Source: Lantana camara (Eukaryota; Streptophyta; Magnoliopsida; Lamiales; Verbenaceae). From it: a stretch of 64,000 bases of DNA. Positions 23,550 through 33,343 of this stretch are shown one piece after another. Position 1 is the stretch's first letter, and each line of letters begins with the position of its first letter. Below the pieces are notes generated by a model, which made no database searches, was not told the DNA's origin, and saw only the letters and a program-made list of their open reading frames with translations. Where the stretch lies: NCBI GenBank assembly GCA_037501455.1, contig CM074857.1, forward strand, positions 104,503,501-104,567,500, given 5' to 3'. The position numbers were made by a program, and so were the translations under genes.

Positions 23550-24876
23550 TTAGTCAATTTTCACATCACCAAGGAGCTCGTTGTCAACATTGTGCTCACC
23601 GATGTTGCACCCCTCAACGCCTTTGGTCACCCCGACCATGACATCCTCGTCGCCATGTTCGTCCCGAGCCGCGACCAACTCTCGCTCCTCTTGAGCAACA
23701 CCTTCGGTCGTCCCAACCACGGCACCCTCGTCGCCACGCTCGTCCCGAGCCATGATAACTCTCACTGAGCAACGCCTTAGGTTGTCTCGATAACAGCACC
23801 CTCGTCGCCACACTCGCCCCGAGCCGCGACCAACTCTCGCTCATCCTGAGCAACACCTTCGGTCGTCTCGACCACGACAACCTCATCGTCACGCTCGCGC
23901 CAAGCTGCGACCAACTCTCGCTCATCCTGAGCTTCATCTTCGGTCGCACAGGTTATGGCACCCCTATCGCCACGCTCGCCTCGAGTTGCGACCAACTTTC
24001 GCTCATCCTCAACTTCACATTCGATTGGAATGCCATCATCCTCGGTCGAGTGGCACCCCTCTCAGCGACTATGGCTCTGATCTCATCAATGGAAAATCCG
24101 AGCTCATTAGCATTAACACCCTGTAAGGTCGAACCTGGGCCATACTCACGACCAAGTATCGGCCTCATTTATCATCTTTTTCAAGATCAATCGCATCAAC
24201 CTCCGTACCTTCACGAATGACACCCAAGTAGTTGAGTTGGTTGTACGCATGCTCAAATGCGGCCTGGAATCCAATGATATTGTTAAGAGCACAAACAACG
24301 TCAAACAATGGACTCCTCATGAAGCGCTTCACGCCCTCGACCACGTCCGTACGAGTTTGAATAGTGGATGCGCACTCGAACTCCTCAAGCTTTGCGTTCA
24401 GCTCAAGGCGCACCATCTCGCTCTACTTAAGCCTTGCGCTCAGCTCAGAACACATCTTTTCACCTTCCTCAAGCTTCGTGCTAAGTTCCGATCGTGCCTT
24501 TTCTCTCTCGTTGAATCTCCTCTTGGATGAAAGCAACCAGCGAATGTCGCTCGTCGACTCTCTTCCATTTTTTCGACTCTCTCCGCAAGAGCCGACATCT
24601 TGCCTTGAAGTGCTTGAGCCATCACATAGTTCCTGGAAGCAAATGTCGATTGAGCTAGAATATGATTTTCCCTCATCTGGACTCTTTCTTTCGCCCTCTC
24701 GAACTCGTCTTAAAAGTTTCCAAAGGCCTTAGTGTGCAACTCGAGATTGGAGGTGGCTTGCCCATACAAATGTCTATGCTCGTTTTTTCCATTCTTATAG
24801 TGGGAGGCAAGGCGAGAAGAGTGCTCGATTCCCGGCATAAGATTCTGAAAATAAGCCAGGTATGATTGTTCGACAT
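23550..24876 (-). pseudogene. Antisense ORF remnants in the 3' region of element C
   Basis: Open stretches on the minus strand (24676-24440, 24416-24165, 24168-23953, 23995-23777, 23813-23550) are in different frames but read as one decayed protein. It has a Lys/Glu/Arg-rich, coiled-coil-like N part (MSALAERVEKMEESRRA), a middle with CALNNIIGFQAAFEHAYNQL, and an acidic tandem repeat (DERELVAARGE...). Tat/Retand elements are known to carry an antisense ORF between pol and the 3' LTR. Frameshifts or undetected introns separate the pieces. The function in active relatives is unknown to me. Confidence 0.6.
23590..24010. repeat. Tandem repeat of ~85-90 bp within the antisense ORF
   Basis: Four to five imperfect units containing GAGCCGCGACCAACTCTCGC and CCTTCGGTCGTC. 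On the minus strand each codes an ERELVAAR...GDEGAVV...TTEGVAQ-like repeat. Confidence 0.75.
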
Positions 24877-25344
24877 AGCTATACTGGACGAACATAAACA
24901 TAAGGAATTAAATTATACTACTTCTTCGATGGCCTCGTTGCCAACACCCGAGCTCTCAACAACCCACTCAATCTGAGCACCCTGCTCGCGACTCATATCA
25001 ACTTCACTATTCCAACCCGACGAATAAGGATTATGGCATGGAAAGCATCTCGACATACAGAAACCCAATCCAAGCAATTCAAGGAAAATAACTCAGGGAT
25101 AGAGCTCAGAGATTACCTCAATGCTAGGGAAAATCTAAGCAGCCCCTCTTTCTGCTCAAATGGATCCGAGCACTCAACACTCATGGTAAAAATGAATTCA
25201 GTTCACCATGGTAATATTTTTTGAAAAGTCAAAACCCTAAAATACAGAATAATACTATTACAAAACGACGCAAAAAGTGTTCAAAATTTTCAAAGTTTTA
25301 GGACTTGACACTCTCGCTCCACGAGAACCTCGCACACTCCGTAC

Positions 25345-25364
25345 TCGAGGAGCGGGGGGGCAAA
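25345..25364 (+). other. Polypurine tract of element C
   Basis: GAGGAGCGGGGGGGCAAA lies immediately upstream of the 3' LTR. A second purine tract (GTCGAGGGGGGAAG) lies near 23400. Confidence 0.82.
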
Positions 25365-26051
25365 TGATAATGGTAAAAATAACTAAGTGACTCTCTCATA
25401 TTTTAGACTATCTATGAACCTCGTTCTATAAACTAGCTAAAATTGACTAAGGCAAGTTCTCGTTCTATAAACTAGCTAAGGTTCTCGTTCTATAGAGTGT
25501 TCACCTCGTAAGAGAGCCCACTTCGTTCTAAAGAGTGTTCACCTCGTAAGAGTGCACCTCGTAGGATCGTAAGAGCGCCCACCTCGTAAGAGTGCCCACC
25601 TCGTAAGAGCACTCACCTCGTAAGAGTGTCCACCTCGTAAGAGCGCTCACCTCGTAAGAGCTTGGTATATCCCTTAAAAGTGGCTAAGGCAAGTGCTCGT
25701 CTTATAAGTGCTCAGCGTGTAAGTGCTTGCCCCTTGAGTACTCAGCACGAGCCCAACGTCGACGATTGCCTCCCACTCTCCAACACCCCGCATTCTAAGT
25801 ACGTGGTCCGTAATTCTCGCGCCCACTATGTTAGAACGAGCTCGCGCGCTCTCTAACCTAGGGTATAAAAATCGTTTTCTTTCACCAGAACAGGACACGC
25901 ACACAAAAATATACCAAAACTCTGTCGAAATTTCTATTCAATTGTCCTCAATTCGAACAACCGAATTGGTGAAAGAACCCACACTCAATTGATTCATCGG
26001 AGATTCGAAGCCGATTACACTTTTAAAGGCGACCAATTTCCGGCGTTATCA
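25365..26051 (+). repeat. 3' LTR of element C, intact
   Basis: 687-bp LTR from TGATAATGG to GTTATCA, followed by the TATAT duplication. It includes the CACCTCGTAAGAG minisatellite. Confidence 0.93.
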
Positions 26052-26275
26052 TATATTATTTTTTTTTCATACTCAAATCTAAAATTATTTAGGGATTTCA
26101 TACATAGCTGTTTGAATTATTTGGACTTTCACTGTCCCCAAAATGGATTAAAACTAATTAGTTTTATATATATCTTATTATATTTTAATTAATGTGTTTA
26201 ATTCTGAGCTCTAAACAATATTTCTTTAGAAAAGAAGTCCACTCTTCCGAAAATCAACTACAATCAACTCACGCT

Positions 26276-26625
26276 TAGGTTGTCCTCTTTAAAAATAAAA
26301 TACGAGCTCAAGTCCTCAATCCATTATTTCCTTTCATTATACTACATCTCAATGATCTCAATATCCTAAACCTTATATTATGATACTAGAGACACAACCT
26401 TAATATCACGATATATGAACATATTTCAATATCCTAGAGCTTATATCAAGTAGGCCATCCTCTTTAAAAAGTAGTTACGAGTTCAAGTGCTCAACTCATT
26501 ATTTCCCTTCATTATACGATAACTCATCGATCTCCGTATCCTAAACCTTATATTACGATACAAGAAATACAACCTTATATCACGATATGTGAACGTATTT
26601 CAATATCCTAAACCTTATATCACGA
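26276..26625. repeat. ~175-bp tandem duplication
   Basis: Unit 1 (26276-26450) and unit 2 (from 26451) share TCCTCTTTAAAAA, ATTATTTCC...TTCATTATAC and several copies of TCAATATCCTAAACCTTATAT in the same order. Non-coding. Confidence 0.75.
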
Positions 26626-27005
26626 TACGAAGAAACAACCGTAAAAGCATTAACATATTTTAATGGGGGATTAAAGCTACATAAACCCATCTTAATCAAC
26701 TTTGCACTGATTTAGAAAACATTCAAGAAAAATAGAATGGGAGCTGACAAAGTCAAGAAAATGAGTACACACAAAATAAAAGCTTCAAATCAGCCAAAAG
26801 TGGTGATAATGATTCAGTTCAGTTCATCTGTCACAAAACATGCACCTCATCACCCACCCCCCATACAAGAGAATCCCATCCCATCAACCCCTAAAAAAGA
26901 CCTAAACTTTCCATTTCCAGCGCAGGGTAAAAAGGTTAAAAACGAGTGAATTTTGGCGGAAACGGAAAGCCCATCAAGTGTTCGACGAAATGCAAATCAG
27001 AAATC
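26626..27005. other. Region downstream of DCTPP1, probably its 3' UTR
   Basis: It follows the dCTP pyrophosphatase stop codon on the minus strand. No separate gene was recognised. Confidence 0.5.
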
Positions 27006-28105
27006 TCAATCTTCGGCTGCAGCGGCAGATTCATTGTCATTATTAACGCCGTACTTCTTTGAAGACCCTTTGCAGGTATTAACTGGATACTTCAGTGCAT
27101 TCAGCTCGATTTTCCTGAGCGCAGCTTTATCAAGATCAATGCCGCAGATATCAGAGAGCCGAACGAGGTATAGCAGAACATCTGAGAGTTCTTCTCCCAG
27201 GTGGGTTTTTTCCTCTTCTTTCCAATCGGGGAGGCCCTTGGGAACCTCTCCTTTCCATTGAAATATCTCCGAAAGCTCACCGATTTCACCAACCTAAAAC
27301 AAAAAATAAATTGTCAAGAATTCAGGTAAAGGGGTTTTCTGTGTTTTTGGGTGGGGTTGGGATGGTAATTTTTCATGCTTTTTGGTGCACAGTCTACTGA
27401 CAGGAAAGGAGAAAAGGGGAAAGGGGAAATAAAGGGACGGTGAAATGGATAAGTTTTTGCAAAAAGGACAAAGGGCAAAGAATGGCTGTAGAGCCTGTAT
27501 GCTGAGTTGATGTGGTGCTGAAATTCTTTGACTTCAGGGAGAACAACCCTTTCAAGACAACCTTTACATCCAAAGTTCAAATCTTTTACTTGGGTCCTAA
27601 GGTAAGGGGTAAAAACAAGATGAAGATTTTCAAGAAATCAAGAAAAAACAGGGGACATGAGAGAGAGATTATGATTATGACATTGACATTAACCATCAAC
27701 CTTCTTCCGTGAAACACGACACAATAACTCAAAAAGTTCACAACTTTGCAAAATGCAACAAGGAATACAACGGAAAGAATGAGTTCTAAATCAAAGCTTT
27801 CTTCTCCAAAAGCAACCATCAATCTGAGAAATCAAGAAACAGAACATCCCCACCCCATATGTGAACACAAGAATCATGTCAACTCAAAACATAAAATAAA
27901 AAACAGTAAAAAATCACATGGATTGATTATTATCATTTATCATTACTATTTTCTTTTCTTAATGATTTACCAGAGCGAGGAGAAGGTTTCTTGGGCTGTG
28001 GAACTTCTCCCAGTCGCGTTCCTTCGCGAACTCATCCATTTTCCTCCGGAGAAGATCAAGGGTCACCCTCTCTCCCTCTCCTCCGCCTTGTTCCACAGCA
28101 GTCAT
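27006..28105 (-). CDS. DCTPP1: dCTP pyrophosphatase 1 (MazG-like NTP pyrophosphatase)
   Basis: House-cleaning enzyme that hydrolyses dCTP and modified analogues to the monophosphate plus pyrophosphate. There are two exons, 28105-27971 (45 codons) and 27293-27006 (95 codons plus stop), with a 677-bp intron between canonical GT and AG sites. The product is 140 aa, normal for the family. The N-terminus is followed by FAKERDWEKFHSPRNLLLAL. The metal-binding MazG signature is E48-x2-E51 (GEIGELSE) with E80-x2-D83 (GEELSDVL). LYLVRLSDICGIDL follows, then a short low-complexity acidic tail. The Met at 28105 fits the family N-terminus. The frame is intact with no lesions. It is not part of an operon-like group. 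A TATA-like TTTAAATA on the minus strand near 28264-28271 could be its core promoter. Confidence 0.93.
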
Positions 28106-28416
28106 TTTTTATTTTTCCTTTTTTTATATATATTTACGGCCGACGTCGTCTTCGGGATGAAATCAAGAATAGAGAGATGAAACTGAGAAGAGAGATTTCT
28201 GTGCTTAATTTCAGGGTTGTGAACTGAATATGTGAATAGAATACATAGCGGAGGAGGAGTTCATATTTAAAAGGGTTTGCAGGGCCCAGGGAGGCTACCG
28301 GCTACCGGCTTAGCCGGTTGCATTTAGGTTATTATATTGTCAAAATCTTTTTGTCTTTGACTCTATTGTTGAAATTTTATTTCAGGTTATTTTATAATTA
28401 AATAAAACTTTTAAAT

Positions 28417-28853
28417 TTTCTTTTTTTTTGGTCAAGCAGAGCCCAAACAAGCGGGCGAAGAGAACAGCAAAAACAAACACAACTCAGCTAACGGCCTCAG
28501 GAGGCAGCTCCCAGACGCAACAACGTTCTTGGATCGTATGGCCCATCTTAGCAAGTTTATCCGCCAAAACATTCTTCTCCCGGTAAATATGCTTAATCTT
28601 AGCTTCCCAAGGCATCCGAAGAAGCCGGCGACACTCCAGGATAATATTTTTCATCGGATGATCTTCGATGTCATCACAAGTGACCCACCTCAGAATTGTT
28701 TCGGAGTCAATTTCAACCTCAATTTTAGGGAACCGTCTTTCCCACGCGAGCTGAAGCCCTTTGCGAAGGCCTAAGAGTTCCGCCACATTAATGGACGTCT
28801 TCCCGAGATTTAGTGAAAAACCAAACACCCATTCCCCCGCCGCATTACGAACC
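28417..28853 (-). mobile_element. 5'-truncated LINE with RNase H-like remnant
   Basis: Flanked by a perfect 16-bp duplication AATAAAACTTTTAAAT (28401-28416, 28854-28869), with a poly(T) tract at the left end that is the poly(A) tail in minus orientation. The minus-strand frame (about 28860-28484) encodes an RNase H-like (RVT_3) domain: INVAELLGLRKGLQLAWERR, EVEIDSE and NVLADKLAKMGH. Such domains end ORF2 of plant L1-type LINEs. Only about 120 residues remain, so the insert is dead on arrival. It lies about 300 bp upstream of the DCTPP1 start. Confidence 0.85.
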
Positions 28854-28924
28854 AATAAAACTTTTAAATGATTATAGAAATAGTTCGCAACTTCAACTTT
28901 TATACATATAATATGGGAAATGTA

Positions 28925-29395
28925 CATCTAATGTTATTATGTCTAATTATAGTGTAATTCATCTTTATTACGAAATTATAATATCATTTTAAAAATAAAT
29001 AAATAAATAAATTACAATGTAATCCTTCTAATTTATATTCCATTAGTAGTCTTTGCATTCCATGCTGGTTCTGTCATAATTTTACATTCTAATTCCGAAA
29101 ATACCCTTAATTATTTTTGTAATTTTTAAAAATTGAAAGGGTTATTTTGTTGGAGTATGTAATAGGTAAAGATGTTTTTGTAATTTTTTTTTCCAGATAT
29201 TTCATATAAGGATTTTTGGTAATTTCAAAATTTGTGTAAATATTTAAGGGTATTTTTGGGATTACATGGCAAAATCATGACGGAACTCAAATGGAATGGA
29301 GGGACTACTAACGAAACATAAATTAAATGGACTATATTATAATTTCCTGATAAAGGTGTACTGGGTTATAATTAGGTCTAATAGTAGGATAATCA
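28925..29395. mobile_element. MITE with long (~150-bp) imperfect inverted repeats
   Basis: The left arm (about 28929-29110) and right arm (about 29215-29392) are complementary over blocks including GAAATTATAATAT, ATTAGTAGTC and AAAATACCCTTAA. There is no coding sequence. Exact ends and target duplication were not resolved. Confidence 0.6.
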
Positions 29396-30486
29396 TATAT
29401 AAATTTCCCTATATATATTTAGAATTTGGGCAAGGTCGGGTCATTTAGGTGAAATTCTCTCTGTGAGTAGTTGGTACATGTTTAAAGAACTTGAATTTGA
29501 GATCTCGAGTTAAGATAGTATAACGTCGTATAATTTTTGAAACAAAGTATCTCAAAAAAATTTAAATGTATATTAGATTCGGGTAGACTATATAATAAAT
29601 TGACCTTATTTTTATGTTATATATTTGTGATGTGATTTGTGAATATTCATAAATGAATTGATTAACTATACCATAAATGTGAGCGAATACCTTTAAGGTT
29701 GACAATTTTGTACCTAAATGTCACAATATCCACAAGCCTATTATATTAAATTTCATTCTACATCACTGATTCAATGGTCAAATTAAAAACATATTGAAGA
29801 TTAGCGAACGGGATCTTCTGCTCCAATTGGTGCTTCATCTCTTGCTCCACTTCTCAGATCTGCTACACATATAATTTTACTAAATAATAAAAATAATATA
29901 GTAGTTAACAAAAAACTAACGCCTTAATGAGACGTTAAGCCAAAAGATTCTCCATTAGTGGAGAAAAAACAAATTATTAGATATTCTTAAGATATCGTCA
30001 AAAATATCATTCCAAAATAAAATTTAAATCCACGTAGTTTTAATAATTTAATATTAGAAAGAAATATAATTTTAAAAAATATAAATTCAGATGTACCATG
30101 GTACGAGGAAATATTAAGGATTTCCACTATTTGGTGATGGGCCCAATTGATTGGATCTTATGCGGTGTGCAAATAGAATGTCCTTATTTAATACCACTTT
30201 ATTCCTAAAATATTATTAAATACGTATACGCAGGCATTTTAGAGCACAAAAACGATAAAATTAATTATAACTTTTAATGTCGTAAAATATGTATTTCAAA
30301 ATTCATGATTAATCGAATAATCTTAAGATTAATTTTAAGTCCTCAATAATTGTGCGCACCTATCAGCTAGTTAAAATTTTATAATCCAAGGGAAAAATAT
30401 CTCAAACTACCGATTGGTGTCATATGTGTCCACATAATGATGATATGGAAATGTCGTTGAACATCTACCAGCATCTGATGCTTCGA
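29396..30486. other. AT-rich spacer, no gene seen
   Basis: No ORF, RNA gene or clear repeat was recognised in this stretch. Confidence 0.5.
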
Positions 30487-30494
30487 CCTCCAAT

Positions 30495-31439
30495 CAGTGT
30501 TTTTAAAACCAGATCGGATTGGCCGGTTCAACCGCTGACCGGTATAAGGTCCGATCCGAATAGGCTTCTAGAACCGGCAGGGTTTGGACCGCTCAAGATC
30601 GGGAAAATCAGCCGATTAACCGGCAGTTTTGGCTCTGAGTATCGGATCGGAGCGCCGCTTCACTGTTTTGCATTTGTTTTTTTGATCTATTTTTTTGTGC
30701 TTTCTTTTTCATCTCAAATCTTTCTCAAAACATAAAAAAACAAAACTCAAAATCTGAAAGTTGAACCAACTGAACGAAATCTTCATCATCAACCCCAGGC
30801 AGCCACCTTCGTCTTCAACATTTTTATGGGTGAGAAAGATAAAATAAGGCAAATATGTTCAAACCTTTGAAAGTTGGGTCATTGATTTAGCTTTTTGATT
30901 TTTGTTCTAACCCACCGGTGAGAAACATCATAAGAAAAGAGAAAAGGAAAAATAGGTTGAAGATTGAGTGGAAGAAGAAGATTGCAGAAGGATTCTCTTT
31001 ATAAATTATAATTAATATTTATAGAAAATAATTAATTTTTATAAATGCATATCCTTTCATTTTAGGAAGTAAATCATTGATTAAGAGTTTTTCTTGTTTA
31101 AATCTCCAAATCTTTTTAAATTAAATTTATTTTTTTATTTCGTAATTTAGGTATATTTTTAAATATAATTTTAAATTGTTGTATTTTTAAATTATAGAAT
31201 TTTATTAGATATTTTTTGAAAATATTATTATTTTTCTTCAAATATTTAAAATTTAAATCTATTTTATTGTTATATAATATTATATAAATATACATATATT
31301 TAATGAAAAAAATAATTATTTATTTATTAAGGTATACCGGTTCGACCGGAGGTTGAACTGGTCGAACCGATCCGATCGGTAACCAGTGAGGCTGCTGGTT
31401 CACCCTCCGGTCCGGTTTTGAAAACATTGCCTCCAACCA
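30495..31439. mobile_element. hAT-type non-autonomous element (945 bp)
   Basis: The ends are CAGTGTTTTTAAAACC and the complement of CAATGTTTTCAAAACC. They are followed by CCGGTT/GGTCCGG-rich subterminal regions. Flanked by the 8-bp duplication CCTCCAAT/CCTCCAAC (30487-30494, 31440-31447). The core is AT-rich and there is no transposase. Confidence 0.88.
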
Positions 31440-31447
31440 TATTCTCG

Positions 31448-31925
31448 ACTATGTACTTATACTCTGGGACACCTCCTCAAAGCTACCAACTTGGTTAAAC
31501 CTCCCTCGAACAAGATAGTCTCTCGATCGAAATCCTCTCGAGCGGACGGTCTGACCCAAAGTGTCAGGTGTGGAGATAACATTTAATGCAGGACAACCTA
31601 TCTCCAAGTGTATTAAATGTCTGAAATTCCCCTACAAATATTCTGACAAAGCAAGTACGAGGAACCATGTTGATATTTATTTGTATTATACGATGCATTA
31701 AATGCACTGTTGATTATGTGTATCTTCCTATAAATACCCCTCATTTATTTCTCAAGTAAAACATCATTACCAGATTCAATACAGTATCACCTAACTACTC
31801 TTTCTATCGACACCTTCTTGACCAATTTTTACTGTTTTAAGGGTTGAATAATCAAAATGGGCCACAACCTTTGTTTTGATTTTGAACTCACGTTTGCTAT
31901 TACTTTCAGAGTTTCCTCATTAGTC
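31448..31925. other. Spacer between two MITEs
   Basis: No coding signal. Moderately less AT-rich than surroundings near 31480-31620. Confidence 0.5.
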
Positions 31926-31928
31926 TAA

Positions 31929-32097
31929 TGGCATGATTGGTATGAATGAATGGAATGAAGCAAGAAAGGAATGAACTTTGTAATGGAATGAATAAATGAA
32001 TGGAATGACCTTGTTATGACATTACTATGATTGGTACGCCAAGTAATAAAGTAAGGAATGAAATACAAATTTTAAACTTATTTCATTAATAATAATA

Positions 32098-32140
<43 letters not shown>

Positions 32141-32705
32141 TATATTTTAATATTAAATATATATTTTAAGTACTTTATTTTGAGTAAAAATATATTTATT
32201 TCATATATAAATATATTATTACTATTTTATATCAAACGTGTTTTATATATGACATTTATTATATGTACTATATATATGTGAGTTTGTGAGATATATATTT
32301 AAATTTTAAAATTCGTTCTTTATAAAATATTTGAATTTATAAAATTTTATAAATAAAATAATATTTTGAACATGTTTTTTAAATGTATAATATATTTATA
32401 TTTACATATATTTGATATAATTTATTAAATTTTTAGTATTTAATTTTTATTTATGAAAATAATAAAATATAATATTCATTTAACAAATATGTGATGATAA
32501 TATAAAAATAATAATAAATTTTAAACATTGGGAATGACTAATACCATGGGGGACCAAAGGAATGGCTAATCCCGTGCTTGTGGGAATGGGCATTACTGCG
32601 GGAATGATCATTCCTAATCATATTTTGGTACCAATCATGGGTTTAGGAATGGACGCGGTAATGCCCATTCCATTCCCACCCCATTCCATCATACCAATCA
32701 TGTTG
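31929..32705. mobile_element. PIF/Harbinger-like MITE (~777 bp)
   Basis: Inverted ends share CATGATTGGTATGA / TCATACCAATCATG, and TAA lies on both sides (31926-31928, 32706-32708), the usual Harbinger-type target. Subterminal GGAATG/CATTCC repeats are abundant. The centre has a (TA)n run at 32101-32134 and is otherwise extremely AT-rich. Confidence 0.72.
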
Positions 32706-32708
32706 TAA

Positions 32709-33145
32709 GTCTTTTTCAACATACAAATTCTTGAGTAATTAGAATCCAACGCATCCTTCCGATTTCAAACACAATCATAGTCATTTGAATTGTTTTTATC
32801 GTTTCTCTTTTGAAATATATTCCAAAATACAATTGGCGAAATCTCAATATATATATGTATAACCTCAGAATTAAATATATATTTATACCTAGAATTTGTT
32901 CTTTTATTTTATTTTATCAGGATCTCTATTTTCTTTTTACGTAATATCTCTTTTTTTGTTGTTTCTCTCATATTTGTTTTCCAATTGAGATCCAGATTTC
33001 AAGAGATCTGGATGTGTAAAAAGAGATATCTGGATCTCTATTTTCTTTTTATGGTTATTTCTCTTTTTTGGTTGTTTCTCTCTCGTATGAGTGTTGTTTT
33101 TCTCTCTTGTATGATAGTATTTTTACTTTCTTATGTTTAATGCAC
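32709..33145. other. Spacer with a short direct duplication
   Basis: A block reading GGATCTCTATTTTC...TTGTTTCTCTC occurs near 32919-32968 and again near 33032-33080. No gene seen. Confidence 0.5.
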
Positions 33146-33150
33146 AATAC

Positions 33151-33343
33151 TGTTTGCTATTGAAGGATTCATAATGTGGGAAGTATTTTCTATTGAATTT
33201 CTGTATGAAAAGAGCACTGTACAAGGGAGACTAAATATACGTACAAAACTATGCTAAGAAAGGAAATACAATCACGCCTATGATTTACACGATTATACAA
33301 ATCCTTAATTACTTGCTTATTATTTGCTTTCCATATCTTTACA
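33151..33343 (-). repeat. 3' LTR of the copia element
   Basis: 193 bp, TG...CA in the minus direction, beginning TGTAAAGATATGG. The final RNase H reading frame runs into it. Confidence 0.94.

Larger units (their letters stand above)
6582..26051 (+). mobile_element. Element C: Ty3/gypsy (Tat-like) RT-less LTR retrotransposon with nested insertions
   Basis: The element is bounded by LTRs of about 687 bp that begin TGATAATGG and end GTTATCA, and by a perfect 5-bp duplication TATAT (6577-6581 and 26052-26056). The order is 5' LTR, primer-binding site, leader and gag, protease, linker, then a region with antisense ORF remnants, polypurine tract and 3' LTR. Reverse transcriptase, RNase H and integrase are absent: the linker normally just upstream of RT stops near 23098. 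Solo LTRs A and B interrupt the 5' LTR and a CACTA MITE interrupts the gag leader. Gag style, PBS and antisense ORFs point to the Tat/Retand group; this assignment is by eye only. It could move only with enzymes supplied by a relative. Confidence 0.88.

Noticed and set aside
26953..27261. Plus-strand ORF over DCTPP1 exon 2
   Set aside because: It is the antisense shadow of the conserved minus-strand exon.
30424..30735. 103-codon plus-strand ORF
   Set aside because: It spans the left end of a hAT MITE and its flank and has no homology.
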